DNA of 7,338 nt from Acutalibacter sp. (GCA_022801475.1 JAAWSH010000256.1:1-7338), one strand, 5' to 3'; shown: positions 1 to 7,277, counted from the stretch's first letter. A program made the numbers and translations. Notes: a model not told the origin generated them from the sequence alone.

Positions 1-1475
1 AGCATGGCCTTTGCGCTGTCAATCTTTATCTGGGTGATATAGTCTTGCAAGGGCATACCGGTCTGCTCCTTGAAGACCCGGGACAGATAGCTGGCATTGT
101 AGCTTAGCCGTGCGGCCAGGTCACTGACAGAGACCGATTCGGCGATATGTTCACGAACAGCCTGGCGTATGCTGAAGGCCAGCCGCTTTTCCTGTGAGTT
201 CTGCCACAAGGACAGGTAGTCCATATAGCTCTCCACAAGGCCGGCACATTTGATGTGGAGCTCATCCACTACGGTGGTGCCTATCTTTTCCATGAAGTCA
301 AAGAATTCCTGACCCCATGCGCCTATCTCTATCTGCCTCTGGATGGAGTCGGATAGCACTGCTCCGATGATAAGGTGGTAGACCTGTAGGTACTGCTGGT
401 ACCCGCTTTGCCCACTTGTCTCCAGCTCCTTAAAGACTGTGTCCACCCACCGCAGGGTGGGCTCCTTTTGCCCAGCCGCCACCAGCGTTGCGAGAGTGGG
501 GTGGCTATGCAGGGATTTCAGCTCCACGGCGGGAGCAGATTCCGCCTCCATACTGCGTATCACGCTGTGGGAGCCGCCAAGATACCGCAGTATGCTCCGG
601 TTTAGCTCCCGGTAGGCGGCGCCCAGTTCTCCGGCGGGGTGAGGAGAGGTCCAGAAAATCCTTACAGGCCCGCTGGTTAGTTCCTCAATGGCTGAGAGGA
701 ATATCTCAAGACGTTCTATGGCTCGGCGGAAAAAGCCCAGCAGTTCGGGGCCGTCCTCCTTCAGGAACAGAAACGCGTGGACGCCCTGCGTGCTGAGATA
801 ATCGATTACCAGGCTGTCTTCGGCCAGTATGCTCCCGCACAGGTCGAGGGCCATCAGATGAAGCTCCTCCTCTCGGGGCAAAGCCCCTGCCGGCTGCTCT
901 ACCCGGAGCATAACCCAGAAACCCACATCCTCCTGCCGGATATTCAGGCCGTACTTTTTTGAGAACTTCCTATTCTCCCAGGGGCTCTCCCCATCCTTTT
1001 CCAGCCACCGGGCCAGGAAATGCCGCTTAAGGATGAGGAGGGCCTCACTCATTCCAGTTTTCGCCGCCTGAAGCACTGACTCCTTTTGAAGCTCCGCGCG
1101 GAGCTTATTTAGCGCGTCGGCCACGGTCTCTTTGAGCTCTTCATACTGAATGGGTTTTAGAAGGTACCTGAACGCCCGGATGTCCACCGAGCGCTGGGCA
1201 TAGGAAAAGTCCGAGTATCCAGAGAGAATGATGACCTTTGTATATGGATACTGCCGCAGCACCTTGCTGCCAAGTATCAGGCCGTCATCTCCCGACATTT
1301 GTATATCGGTTATGACCACATCGACTCTGTGATTTTGAAGGACCTCCAGGGCGGCTGTGGTACTATCGGCGGTATAGACCTCGGAGATATTCAGATCTCT
1401 CCAGTCGATATTATAGCTAAGGCCCTCCAGTATATGCGGCTCATCATCCACAAGCAGGAGATGGAACGAATCCAT
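1..1475 (-). CDS. YesN-type response regulator, AraC family DNA-binding (3' end off window)
   Basis: I translated the minus strand from ATG at 1475; the frame stays open for 491 codons to the window edge, so the C-terminus is missing. Residues 1-120 form a CheY-like receiver: acidic pair D10-D11 (LLLVDDEP), phosphoacceptor D57 (VVITDIQM), switch residue S85 (IILSGYSDF) and K107-P108 (YLLKP). Residues about 125-430 are a long middle region with no motif I recognise. From about 436 an AraC/XylS helix-turn-helix begins (VSDLAARLSYNASYLSRVFK, then TGMPLQDYI and the IDSAKAML helix). Only its first HTH half is in view; the second HTH would need roughly 40 more residues. The start is supported by AGGAG nine bases upstream, overlapping the kinase stop. 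By family, this is a transcriptional activator of divergent or adjacent sugar-transport genes once phosphorylated by its partner kinase. Paralogues are numerous, so the family is firm but the regulon is inferred from context. Confidence 0.93.
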   Translation of the reverse strand, partial: MDSFHLLLVDDEPHILEGLSYNIDWRDLNISEVYTADSTTAALEVLQNHRVDVVITDIQMSGDDGLILGSKVLRQYPYTKVIILSGYSDFSYAQRSVDIRAFRYLLKPIQYEELKETVADALNKLRAELQKESVLQAAKTGMSEALLILKRHFLARWLEKDGESPWENRKFSKKYGLNIRQEDVGFWVMLRVEQPAGALPREEELHLMALDLCGSILAEDSLVIDYLSTQGVHAFLFLKEDGPELLGFFRRAIERLEIFLSAIEELTSGPVRIFWTSPHPAGELGAAYRELNRSILRYLGGSHSVIRSMEAESAPAVELKSLHSHPTLATLVAAGQKEPTLRWVDTVFKELETSGQSGYQQYLQVYHLIIGAVLSDSIQRQIEIGAWGQEFFDFMEKIGTTVVDELHIKCAGLVESYMDYLSLWQNSQEKRLAFSIRQAVREHIAESVSVSDLAARLSYNASYLSRVFKEQTGMPLQDYITQIKIDSAKAM

Positions 1476-1481
1476 CCGCCG

Positions 1482-3239
1482 TCACTCCTTTCCATGGCTT
1501 TTTGAAGCTCTTACGCGTATCACCACGCTGGTGCCGTGAGGCAGTACAGGTTTTATCTCAAAGGAGGTCTCCTCTCCATACATGGTCATAACCCGGAAGT
1601 ACACGTTCTGGATACCGTGGAGCTCGTCCATGTTCTCGGGCCGCTTTAGGCGCTCCAGAATAGACGCAAGTTCCTCATGGGGTATGCCCGAGCCATTGTC
1701 CCTTACCTCCAGCACGACCTCGCCATCCTCTCTGCTGGCCAGCACATCCACTCTGGCTGGGGAATTTAGCTTACGGAAGGCATGTTGAACGGCATTTTCA
1801 ACGATGGTCTGTAATGACAGTGTGGGTATCTCAAAATCCTCCAGTCCCTTCTGAATCTGGCAGGAAAAGCTAAACCGCCCGGACAGGCGTACCTGGTGGA
1901 TTTTGAGATACAGTTCAATATTCTCTATCTCCTGGGACAGCGGCAGTCTTAGTGAATCCAGCTGTGCTCCCAGGCGGTAATATCTCCCCAGGTATACAGT
2001 CATATCAGCGGCACTGTCCAGTTCCTGGCTTTTAATCATATTATAAATATAGAACAGACTGTTTGAAAGAAAATGGGGATTTATGTGGGAACGAAGAAAG
2101 TGTATCTGGGCATTTCGTAGGCGTATTTCAAGAAGATACGTTTCGTCCACAAGTTTATTAAGGCGTCGCGTCATAAGATTGAACTGTTCCGCAAGAAAAT
2201 TAAATTCATTGGTTCCCTTCACCTGGACACAAACGGTGAGGTCGCCATTCGCAACCTTTCGCATGGAATCCGTTAGCAGTTGGATCGGTGAGTAGATTTT
2301 CCTGTATACCAAGAACAGGTATATGATAGAGGCGGCTATCCCTAGTACCACAACCAGAATTAGCAGCGCGGTAATGTTTAGGATGGGTTGAAAAATTTCC
2401 TGTTCACTAAATGCCACACCGATAACGCATCCCATATCCGGCAGGTAAACCGGCGTGACCTTTAGCCGGGCGTTACCAGTGTTTTCATAGTAGGCGCCTG
2501 AACCGATACCGCTTTTTGTTTCTTCCTCCAAGGCGGAAAGCACTTCCTCGGACAGCAGCCCCGATTGATCCAGCGTAAAAAATTCCCCCTGTACGTCACG
2601 AAAAAAGGCGGACTGCATAAGAACGTCAGGGATAAACAGGTTGTCCATCTGCCGGGTCAGTTCGTCACAGTCAATCTCTAAAATAACCACGGGAAAGCTC
2701 TGCTCGGGCCGGACATAGCCCATCAGCATGGATAGGCACCGGCGCTCTGGCTGACGGTATGAGGGCCTAAGCTGCCATGAGGCCTGGATGGCTGGAAGGG
2801 TGGAGAAATCCTCCAGCAGAGGGTATTTTTCCAGCCTATCCACGCCCAGTTTTGATGAGACGGCCATGCCTTGCTGGGGGAAAGCCACGATCACGTCGGC
2901 ACCCATGAAAGCAGAGGAGAATTGCAGTTTCAGCAGGTTCGCGAAGTTATGCAGGGCGTACAGGTCGATGCGCTCTGTAGGCTGGGCGGCAATGGCGATT
3001 ACATCGTGCTCCAGTAAAAGGGTAGAGGCAGTGGCCTGTAGGGCATTCAGGTTATCGGAGAAGGCCTCTGAGGTGATAGTTATCTTTGTGGAATAGGTAG
3101 CCTCCGTCTCCCTTTGCAGCGCGTGAATGGTCCACACTTCAGAAACAATGCAGAGTATAAATGCCGGGAGGATCGTAAACAGAAAACCTAACAGTATGGT
3201 CCGCACGATGGTAGACTTGGCCATGGGGAAAGCATTCAT
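1482..3239 (-). CDS. YesM-type membrane sensor histidine kinase (dCache-like sensor, HAMP, His_kinase, HATPase_c)
   Basis: A 585-residue sensor kinase that should autophosphorylate and pass phosphate to the regulator encoded just downstream. Membrane segments lie at about 11-33 and 286-312 and enclose a roughly 250-residue extracellular part, probably a Cache-like ligand sensor. HAMP follows at about 313-365. The phosphoacceptor motif is SHINPHFLSN with H389; the usual Gln of the QINPHF motif is His385 here. The ATPase domain shows the N box VENAVQHAF (N482), the G1 box DNGSGIP (514-520) and a G2-like HGIQNV (541-546) in which the first Gly of the usual GIGL is lost. I chose ATG 3239 because AGGAG (complement of 3249-3253) sits nine bases before it and TM1 follows closely. 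The frame runs open back to 3467, but that extension crosses the promoter region, lacks a good ribosome binding site and reads as non-protein sequence. MAKS (ATG 3224) is a less likely internal start. The stop TGA lies 6 bases before the regulator ATG, so the two are co-transcribed and probably translationally coupled. The signal sensed is unknown. Confidence 0.93.
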   Translation of the reverse strand: MNAFPMAKSTIVRTILLGFLFTILPAFILCIVSEVWTIHALQRETEATYSTKITITSEAFSDNLNALQATASTLLLEHDVIAIAAQPTERIDLYALHNFANLLKLQFSSAFMGADVIVAFPQQGMAVSSKLGVDRLEKYPLLEDFSTLPAIQASWQLRPSYRQPERRCLSMLMGYVRPEQSFPVVILEIDCDELTRQMDNLFIPDVLMQSAFFRDVQGEFFTLDQSGLLSEEVLSALEEETKSGIGSGAYYENTGNARLKVTPVYLPDMGCVIGVAFSEQEIFQPILNITALLILVVVLGIAASIIYLFLVYRKIYSPIQLLTDSMRKVANGDLTVCVQVKGTNEFNFLAEQFNLMTRRLNKLVDETYLLEIRLRNAQIHFLRSHINPHFLSNSLFYIYNMIKSQELDSAADMTVYLGRYYRLGAQLDSLRLPLSQEIENIELYLKIHQVRLSGRFSFSCQIQKGLEDFEIPTLSLQTIVENAVQHAFRKLNSPARVDVLASREDGEVVLEVRDNGSGIPHEELASILERLKRPENMDELHGIQNVYFRVMTMYGEETSFEIKPVLPHGTSVVIRVRASKSHGKE

Positions 3240-3248
3240 ACAGGCAGT

Positions 3249-3255
3249 CTCCTCT
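3249..3255 (-). promoter_or_regulatory. Ribosome binding site fixing the kinase start at 3239
   Basis: On the minus strand this reads AGAGGAG, with nine bases between the AGGAG core and ATG 3239. It decides for this start over the upstream Met codons of the same open frame. Confidence 0.75.
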
Positions 3256-3273
3256 CTCACAGGTTTTAACGTA

Positions 3274-3302
3274 ATTCTAGCAAGGGATGGGCAAATTATC
3301 AA
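3274..3302 (-). promoter_or_regulatory. SigA-type extended -10 promoter for the kinase-regulator operon
   Basis: Minus strand reads -35 TTGATA (complement of 3297-3302), a 17-base spacer, then -10 TAGAAT (complement of 3274-3279). Each hexamer matches the SigA consensus at 5 of 6 positions, and TGC directly before the -10 makes an extended -10. The predicted start of transcription is near 3267, giving a leader of roughly 28 bases that carries the AGGAG site. The two-component genes would therefore be expressed at a basal level without an activator. This is a consensus match only, not a mapped start. Confidence 0.7.
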
Positions 3303-3330
3303 GAGATTTATGGTTGATTTTACGAAAGAG

Positions 3331-3359
3331 GTAGAAATAGTGCAAGAAAAGTAGAAATA
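3331..3359 (+). repeat. 9-bp direct repeat with 20-bp period, candidate operator for the AraC-type regulator
   Basis: GTAGAAATA occurs exactly at 3331-3339 and again at 3351-3359, 20 bp start to start, about two helical turns. The bases just upstream of each copy are also alike, differing mainly by purine-for-purine changes. AraC-family activators have two HTH motifs and commonly bind direct repeats on one face of the helix next to the -35 region. The repeats lie between the divergent genes, upstream of the transporter start and also upstream of the kinase -35. Binding by the regulator encoded in this window is inferred. Confidence 0.5.
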
Positions 3360-3385
3360 TATCATGTACATCCAGCTTGGATTAT
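3360..3385 (+). promoter_or_regulatory. Weak candidate -10 region(s) for the transporter operon
   Basis: Downstream of the direct repeat are TATCAT (3360-3365, 5 of 6 to the -10 consensus) and GATTAT (3380-3385, 4 of 6). Neither has a recognisable -35 at correct spacing. If GATTAT is used, the second repeat copy would end right beside the -35 position, the usual arrangement for an activator-dependent promoter, with a leader near 100 bases. A further option, TTGATT (3314-3319) with AATAGT (3336-3341), overlaps the first repeat copy. The absence of a good constitutive promoter fits activation by the regulator, but the actual start is undetermined. Confidence 0.3.
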
Positions 3386-3418
3386 TGTAAGCTTTAACCG
3401 TAGGCAGCATCCTGTGAA

Positions 3419-3430
3419 TTTTCCGGAAAA
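3419..3430. repeat. 12-bp perfect palindrome in the transporter leader
   Basis: TTTTCCGGAAAA is perfectly self-complementary and lies about 60 bases before the binding-protein ATG. It could be a protein-binding site. As RNA it would not fold as a hairpin, having no loop. AT-rich flanks make short palindromes easy to obtain by chance. Confidence 0.35.
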
Positions 3431-3488
3431 AAATGAACAGAGCGAAAACCAAAGCACGTAGGACCAAAAGAAAGGAAGTAAAAGGCTT

Positions 3489-5336
3489 ATGAAAAAAATT
3501 AGCGTAAAGGGCGTTTTGGCGGCACTGTTGGCCTGCGCCATGCTGGCGGGCTGTTCCAGCACCCCAAGTAATTCCAGCAGTCAGTCCAGCACACCCGATA
3601 GCAAACCGGAGAGCTCTTCCTCTGAGGTGAGCGGCGAGAGTTCAGAGGCAAGCAACAGCGGAGCCAAAGACGGCGTCGTCTTTGACGAGCAGGGCCATTT
3701 TGTCAAGTATGACCCGCCCATCACCCTTAGCACCAACGTAATCGTTTCTTCCTCCGACTCCTTCCACGAGGACTGCGATATTCAAAATAACGGCTGGACC
3801 CAGTGGATGGAGGAGAAGCTGGGAATTAAGTGGGAGATGAAATATATCTCGCCAGACAGTGAGTCCAATACCCAAAAACTGGACCTGGCCTTTGCCAGCG
3901 ACGATCTTCCGGATGTTATTTCCGGTGCCAGTGTGGGACAGATAACCAAGTATGCCCAGGCGGGTAAAATGACCGCGCTGGATGAGTACATCGATCAGGC
4001 CCCCGCCATCGTACGGTACTATGTGGACGACGCGGTAAGGCTGACCCAGGGCGCTTTCTTTGCCCCCTTTACGGTAAACGGCAAGGTCTACGCCATGCCC
4101 ATGGGCAACGAGTCGATAGAGGTCGCCACCTCCAACTTCCTGCGCACAGACATTCTCAAGGAGCTGAACCTGGAGATCCCCGAGTCCATCAGCGACCTGG
4201 ACGCGCTCTTTGCCGCATACCACGAGAAGTACCCTCAGGGCCGTGCCATCGCCATGGACAAAGGGATGGGCGGTATAGACGTGGTGGCCTCTGCCTATGG
4301 GGCCTCTAAGGACTCTTGGGTCGAAAAGGACGGCAGTCTGGAGTACAGCTATATTCAGCCCGAGATGAAGCAGACCCTTGCGAAAATGGCCGAATATTAC
4401 CAGAAGGGCTACATTGACCCCGAGTTTATTGTTAAGGACGGGGAGAAGCTGAACGAGGACGTGATCAACGGCAACGTACTCATTTATAACGGCCCGTGGT
4501 GGTGTATTGCCACCCCGATGACCCCCATGTGGAACAACCTGCCAGAGGCTACTACGGTTGGTGCGCCTTTTATTAAGGGCGATGATAGCACATGCACCGT
4601 TACCCGCAACACCTGGTGGACCAACAACCGCGCCATCACGGCGAAATGTGAGAACCCAGAGGCCGTGTTCTACCTGTTTGGGGATAATCTTGATTCTTAT
4701 AACCGCAATGTCCAGCAGCTGCGGGACACCCTGAAGGAAGAGTACGACTATGAGTTCAAGTACCCGGTTACCGAGGTGCTGGAAGCTACCAACGCCGACC
4801 AGGTAGCAAAGGATCATCCCAACATTGGCCAGCCCATCCAGCTGTATCTGTATGAGTATCCCGAGGAGCTGGAGGGCTGCGGATACATGAACGACTTCTA
4901 TACGCTGCCCAATTTCTGGCTGGGCTTCTCCGGCAAGTTTGTCAGCGTGGCCAACCTGGACTTTGAGACCATGACCGAGGCGCTAAAGACCGGGGACGAG
5001 AGCGTTATGACGCCCTATGCCAAGTCTATGTATACCGAATGGAACGCCACCCAGCCGAACATGCTAAAGACTTTTGCGGGCATCTATGATTATTGGGCCG
5101 AATTGCTGGATGGCAAGGACGGCATCTTGCAGGTAAACAAGTTTGCTGGCGCCACCACGCCCACTATGACCGAGAAAGGCGCCTACCTTGACAAGATGCG
5201 GGAGGAGACCTTTGCCCAAATTATCATGGGCACAAAGCCTGTGGATAGCTTTGACGAGTATGTAGAGAACTGGTACGCCAACGGCGGCACCGAGATAACC
5301 CAGGAAGTAAACGACTGGTATGCCTCTTCCAAGTAA
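3489..5336 (+). CDS. ABC-transporter extracellular solute-binding lipoprotein (YtcQ/LplA-type, carbohydrate)
   Basis: A 615-residue membrane-anchored substrate-binding protein for the importer encoded next to it. The N-terminus is a lipoprotein signal: KK, a hydrophobic stretch 8-20, and lipobox LAGC with Cys22 as the lipidated residue. A Ser/Thr/Pro/Glu-rich tether follows (about 23-60). The mature domain carries features seen in the large YtcQ/LipO family: the LDLAFASDDLPDVI segment (131-144), the KVYAMP strand (199-204), and the C-terminal pattern around FDEYVENWYANGGTEI with EVNDWY near the end (588-611). Its length is somewhat above 500-550, typical for this family. ATG 3489 places the signal peptide correctly; AGGAAG at 3473-3478 is a moderately spaced ribosome binding site. 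It is the first gene of the operon, divergent from the two-component genes and followed by a hairpin before the permeases. The family usually binds oligosaccharides or glycosides, but the ligand cannot be deduced here. Confidence 0.94.
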   Translation: MKKISVKGVLAALLACAMLAGCSSTPSNSSSQSSTPDSKPESSSSEVSGESSEASNSGAKDGVVFDEQGHFVKYDPPITLSTNVIVSSSDSFHEDCDIQNNGWTQWMEEKLGIKWEMKYISPDSESNTQKLDLAFASDDLPDVISGASVGQITKYAQAGKMTALDEYIDQAPAIVRYYVDDAVRLTQGAFFAPFTVNGKVYAMPMGNESIEVATSNFLRTDILKELNLEIPESISDLDALFAAYHEKYPQGRAIAMDKGMGGIDVVASAYGASKDSWVEKDGSLEYSYIQPEMKQTLAKMAEYYQKGYIDPEFIVKDGEKLNEDVINGNVLIYNGPWWCIATPMTPMWNNLPEATTVGAPFIKGDDSTCTVTRNTWWTNNRAITAKCENPEAVFYLFGDNLDSYNRNVQQLRDTLKEEYDYEFKYPVTEVLEATNADQVAKDHPNIGQPIQLYLYEYPEELEGCGYMNDFYTLPNFWLGFSGKFVSVANLDFETMTEALKTGDESVMTPYAKSMYTEWNATQPNMLKTFAGIYDYWAELLDGKDGILQVNKFAGATTPTMTEKGAYLDKMREETFAQIIMGTKPVDSFDEYVENWYANGGTEITQEVNDWYASSK

Positions 5337-5359
5337 GCGGCGGGAAAAAAGGAAAAACA

Positions 5360-5394
5360 GGGAGTCTGGGGGTTCCCAGATTCCCCGCTTTTCT
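5360..5394 (+). terminator. Intergenic stem-loop, probable leaky terminator between binding protein and permeases
   Basis: An 11-bp stem pairs 5360-5370 (GGGAGTCTGGG) with 5375-5385 (CCCAGATTCCC), one pair being G-U, closed by a 4-base loop (GGTT). A modest T-run follows after three bases (CTTTTCT, 5388-5394), preceded by an A-rich stretch on the 5' side. It lies 23 bases after the binding-protein stop and 30 bases before the permease ATG, with no separate promoter obvious. In binding-protein-dependent operons such hairpins cause partial termination or protect the upstream mRNA from 3' decay, giving more binding protein than permease. The short, interrupted T-run suggests incomplete termination. 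Confidence 0.65.
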
Positions 5395-5423
5395 ATGATC
5401 AACTTAATGAAAGAAGGCTGTAT

Positions 5424-6365
5424 ATGGCTAACGTATCCCTAAAAGCGTCCCCGGCCGGCAAAACGCCGTTTTCCGCTTATTTTCGAAGGAAATGGCAGCT
5501 CTACGCGATGCTTCTGCTTCCGGCGTTTATCGTTCTGCTTTTTAATTATGTGCCTCTGGCAGGGCTCTCCATCGCCTTTCAAAACTACAACCCCGGCTCC
5601 GGCGGGCTTTTCGGCGGGGAGTTTGTGGGCCTCAAGTGGTTTCGCACAGCGATGAACCTGCCGGACTTTCCCAATATCATGCGCAACACCGTTGTAATGG
5701 CCGTAGGCAAGATTCTGCTGGGGCAGGTTTTCGCTATTATATTTGCCCTGCTTCTCAATGAGGTGGGAAATCCCGCTTATAAGCGCACGGTGCAGACCAT
5801 CACGTACTTTCCGCATTTTCTCTCCTGGGCCATTATCGGCGGCATTTTTACCGATATGCTCTCAAGCAGCGGTATTATAAACCAGTTTCTAGGCCTTTTC
5901 GGAATACAGTCCATTTTCTTCCTGGGAAGCAACCAGTGGTTCCAGCCCACGATGATTATCCTTGAGGTCTGGAAAGAGTTTGGTTGGGGGGCTATTGTTT
6001 ACCTGGCCGCAATGACCGGCATCAACCCGGAGCTGTACGAGTCTGCCGCCATGGATGGGGCCGGGCGTATAAAGGGGATATGGCATGTGACCCTGCCAGG
6101 AATTGCTTCAGTAATAGTCATGCTTTCTGTGCTGAACATCGGCGGCATTCTAAACGCAGGCTTTGAGCAGATCCTTATTATGTACAATCCGGCGGTATAT
6201 CAAACCGGAGATATTCTCGATACTTTCATCTACCGGCAGGGCCTTCTGGACGCCCAATATTCCCTCTCTACAGCCATAGGTCTGTTCAAATCTGTCATCT
6301 CGCTGGCATTAACTTTGACGGCAAACTACCTGGCCTGCCGCTACACCGATTACCGCATTTTTTAG
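5424..6365 (+). CDS. ABC-transporter permease, LplB-type (first membrane subunit)
   Basis: A 313-residue inner-membrane permease of the BPD_transp_1 family that pairs with the second permease to form the channel. Hydrophobic segments lie at about 26-46, 88-112, 124-145, 171-197, 226-244 and 282-303, giving six helices. The cytoplasmic EAA loop that docks on the ATPase is YESAAMDGAGRIKGIWHVTLP (205-225), with the conserved Gly212 and Leu-Pro at 224-225. The N-terminal RRKWQLYAMLLLPAF and the C-terminal NYLACRYTDYRIF match the LplB/YtcP-partner subgroup found with large lipoprotein binding proteins. GAAGG six bases before ATG 5424 supports this start. The stop codon is followed 11 bases later by the second permease. 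The length is normal for the family and no key residue is missing. Confidence 0.95.
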   Translation: MANVSLKASPAGKTPFSAYFRRKWQLYAMLLLPAFIVLLFNYVPLAGLSIAFQNYNPGSGGLFGGEFVGLKWFRTAMNLPDFPNIMRNTVVMAVGKILLGQVFAIIFALLLNEVGNPAYKRTVQTITYFPHFLSWAIIGGIFTDMLSSSGIINQFLGLFGIQSIFFLGSNQWFQPTMIILEVWKEFGWGAIVYLAAMTGINPELYESAAMDGAGRIKGIWHVTLPGIASVIVMLSVLNIGGILNAGFEQILIMYNPAVYQTGDILDTFIYRQGLLDAQYSLSTAIGLFKSVISLALTLTANYLACRYTDYRIF

Positions 6366-6368
6366 GAG
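6364..6368 (+). promoter_or_regulatory. Ribosome binding site overlapping the first permease stop codon
   Basis: AGGAG shares its first two bases with the TAG stop of the first permease and lies eight bases before ATG 6377. This points to translational coupling and matched synthesis of the two permease subunits. Confidence 0.75.
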
Positions 6369-6376
6369 TTGACACT

Positions 6377-7267
6377 ATGAATCAGAAAATATACAATAGC
6401 TTTGGGGACAAGGTCTTTCAGGCCGTCAACTATGTTATATTAACCGTTGTAACCCTAACCTGCCTTCTACCCATGCTGCATGTCCTGGCGCTGTCTTTCA
6501 GCGATAGTGTCTCGGCCACCGCCAACCAGGTGCTGTTTATACCCAAGGGCTTTAACTTGGCCGCCTACCAGACCATGTTCTCAAACCCCATCTTCTTAAA
6601 CTCCTTTTTCATCTCTGTTTTTCGCACCGTAGTGGGCACGGCTATCAACCTGTTTGTAACGATCCTGGCCGCCTACCCTCTTTCAAAGGAAAACAGCGAG
6701 CTGCGCGGGCGAAAGTGGATAAGCCTGTTCTTTATAATTCCCATGATGATCTCCGGCGGCCTTATCCCCAACTATCTGCTGGTGAACAGCCTGGGGATGA
6801 TAGACTCCGTATGGTCGCTGATCATCCCCGGCTGTCTGCCCATAGGGAACGTGGTGCTGATGATGAACTTCTTCCGTGGGATAAACAAAAGCATTTTAGA
6901 GGCCGCGCACATAGACGGAGCCAACGAGTTTTCCATTCTCACCCGGGTGGTGCTGCCCCTTTCTACAGCCTCTATCGCCACTATCACGCTTTTCCAAATG
7001 GTAGCCCACTGGAACGACTGGTTCGGCGCTACAATTTACATTAATGACAACCGCAAGTGGCCCTTACAAACCCTTCTGCGCCAGATGCTTAAGTCCATCG
7101 ACGTCAGCACCTTCGGCGCGGAAACCATCAGTCAGCTAAGGCTTCTCTCAGACCGGTCTTTCCGGGGAGCCATGATCATTTTTGCGACCATCCCGATCTT
7201 ATGCGTATATCCGTTCATGCAAAAGCACTTTGTCGCGGGTATTACCATTGGGTCGGTAAAAGAATGA
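6377..7267 (+). CDS. ABC-transporter permease, YtcP/LplC-type (second membrane subunit)
   Basis: A 296-residue inner-membrane permease, partner of the preceding subunit. Six hydrophobic segments fall at about 18-38, 75-99, 112-132, 140-165, 190-212 and 265-283. The EAA loop is LEAAHIDGANEFSILTRVVLP (174-194), with Gly181 and Leu193-Pro194. The C-terminal pattern FMQKHFVAGITIGSVKE is the signature end of the YtcP/LplC subgroup, and HWNDWF (211-216) is also typical of it. Eight bases separate the ribosome binding site from ATG 6377, and only 11 bases separate the two permease genes. No ATPase gene follows in the visible sequence, so the complex presumably uses a shared MsmX/MsiK-type ATPase encoded elsewhere. 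The gene is intact and of normal length. Confidence 0.95.
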   Translation: MNQKIYNSFGDKVFQAVNYVILTVVTLTCLLPMLHVLALSFSDSVSATANQVLFIPKGFNLAAYQTMFSNPIFLNSFFISVFRTVVGTAINLFVTILAAYPLSKENSELRGRKWISLFFIIPMMISGGLIPNYLLVNSLGMIDSVWSLIIPGCLPIGNVVLMMNFFRGINKSILEAAHIDGANEFSILTRVVLPLSTASIATITLFQMVAHWNDWFGATIYINDNRKWPLQTLLRQMLKSIDVSTFGAETISQLRLLSDRSFRGAMIIFATIPILCVYPFMQKHFVAGITIGSVKE

Positions 7268-7277
7268 AAATTTTTAC

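Noticed and set aside
408..962. Three overlapping plus-strand open frames opposite the response regulator
   Set aside because: They are antisense to a continuous regulator frame with clear receiver and AraC motifs, have odd composition and no supporting ribosome binding sites.
3374..3393. Short AGCTT/AAGCT stem in the transporter leader
   Set aside because: Five base pairs around a 10-base AT-rich loop is too weak; no riboswitch-like structure or T-run accompanies it.
3362..3562. Short minus-strand frame crossing the transporter leader and binding-protein start
   Set aside because: Its hydrophobic stretch comes from the complement of the purine-rich leader and signal-peptide coding region; no ribosome binding site or homology is evident.
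3642..4817. Long open frame of 391 codons on the minus strand opposite the binding-protein gene
   Set aside because: It lies wholly antisense to a clearly real lipoprotein gene, reads as Val/Gly/His-rich low-sense protein, and has no recognisable domain. It is a codon-usage shadow.
5064..5402. Minus-strand frame across the end of the binding-protein gene and the intergenic hairpin
   Set aside because: It is antisense to the conserved C-terminal family motif and to the terminator-like stem-loop; no independent support.
6715..7044. Plus-strand frame in an alternative phase inside the second permease
   Set aside because: It is Arg/His/Pro-rich, lies inside the permease including the EAA loop, and has no start signals.
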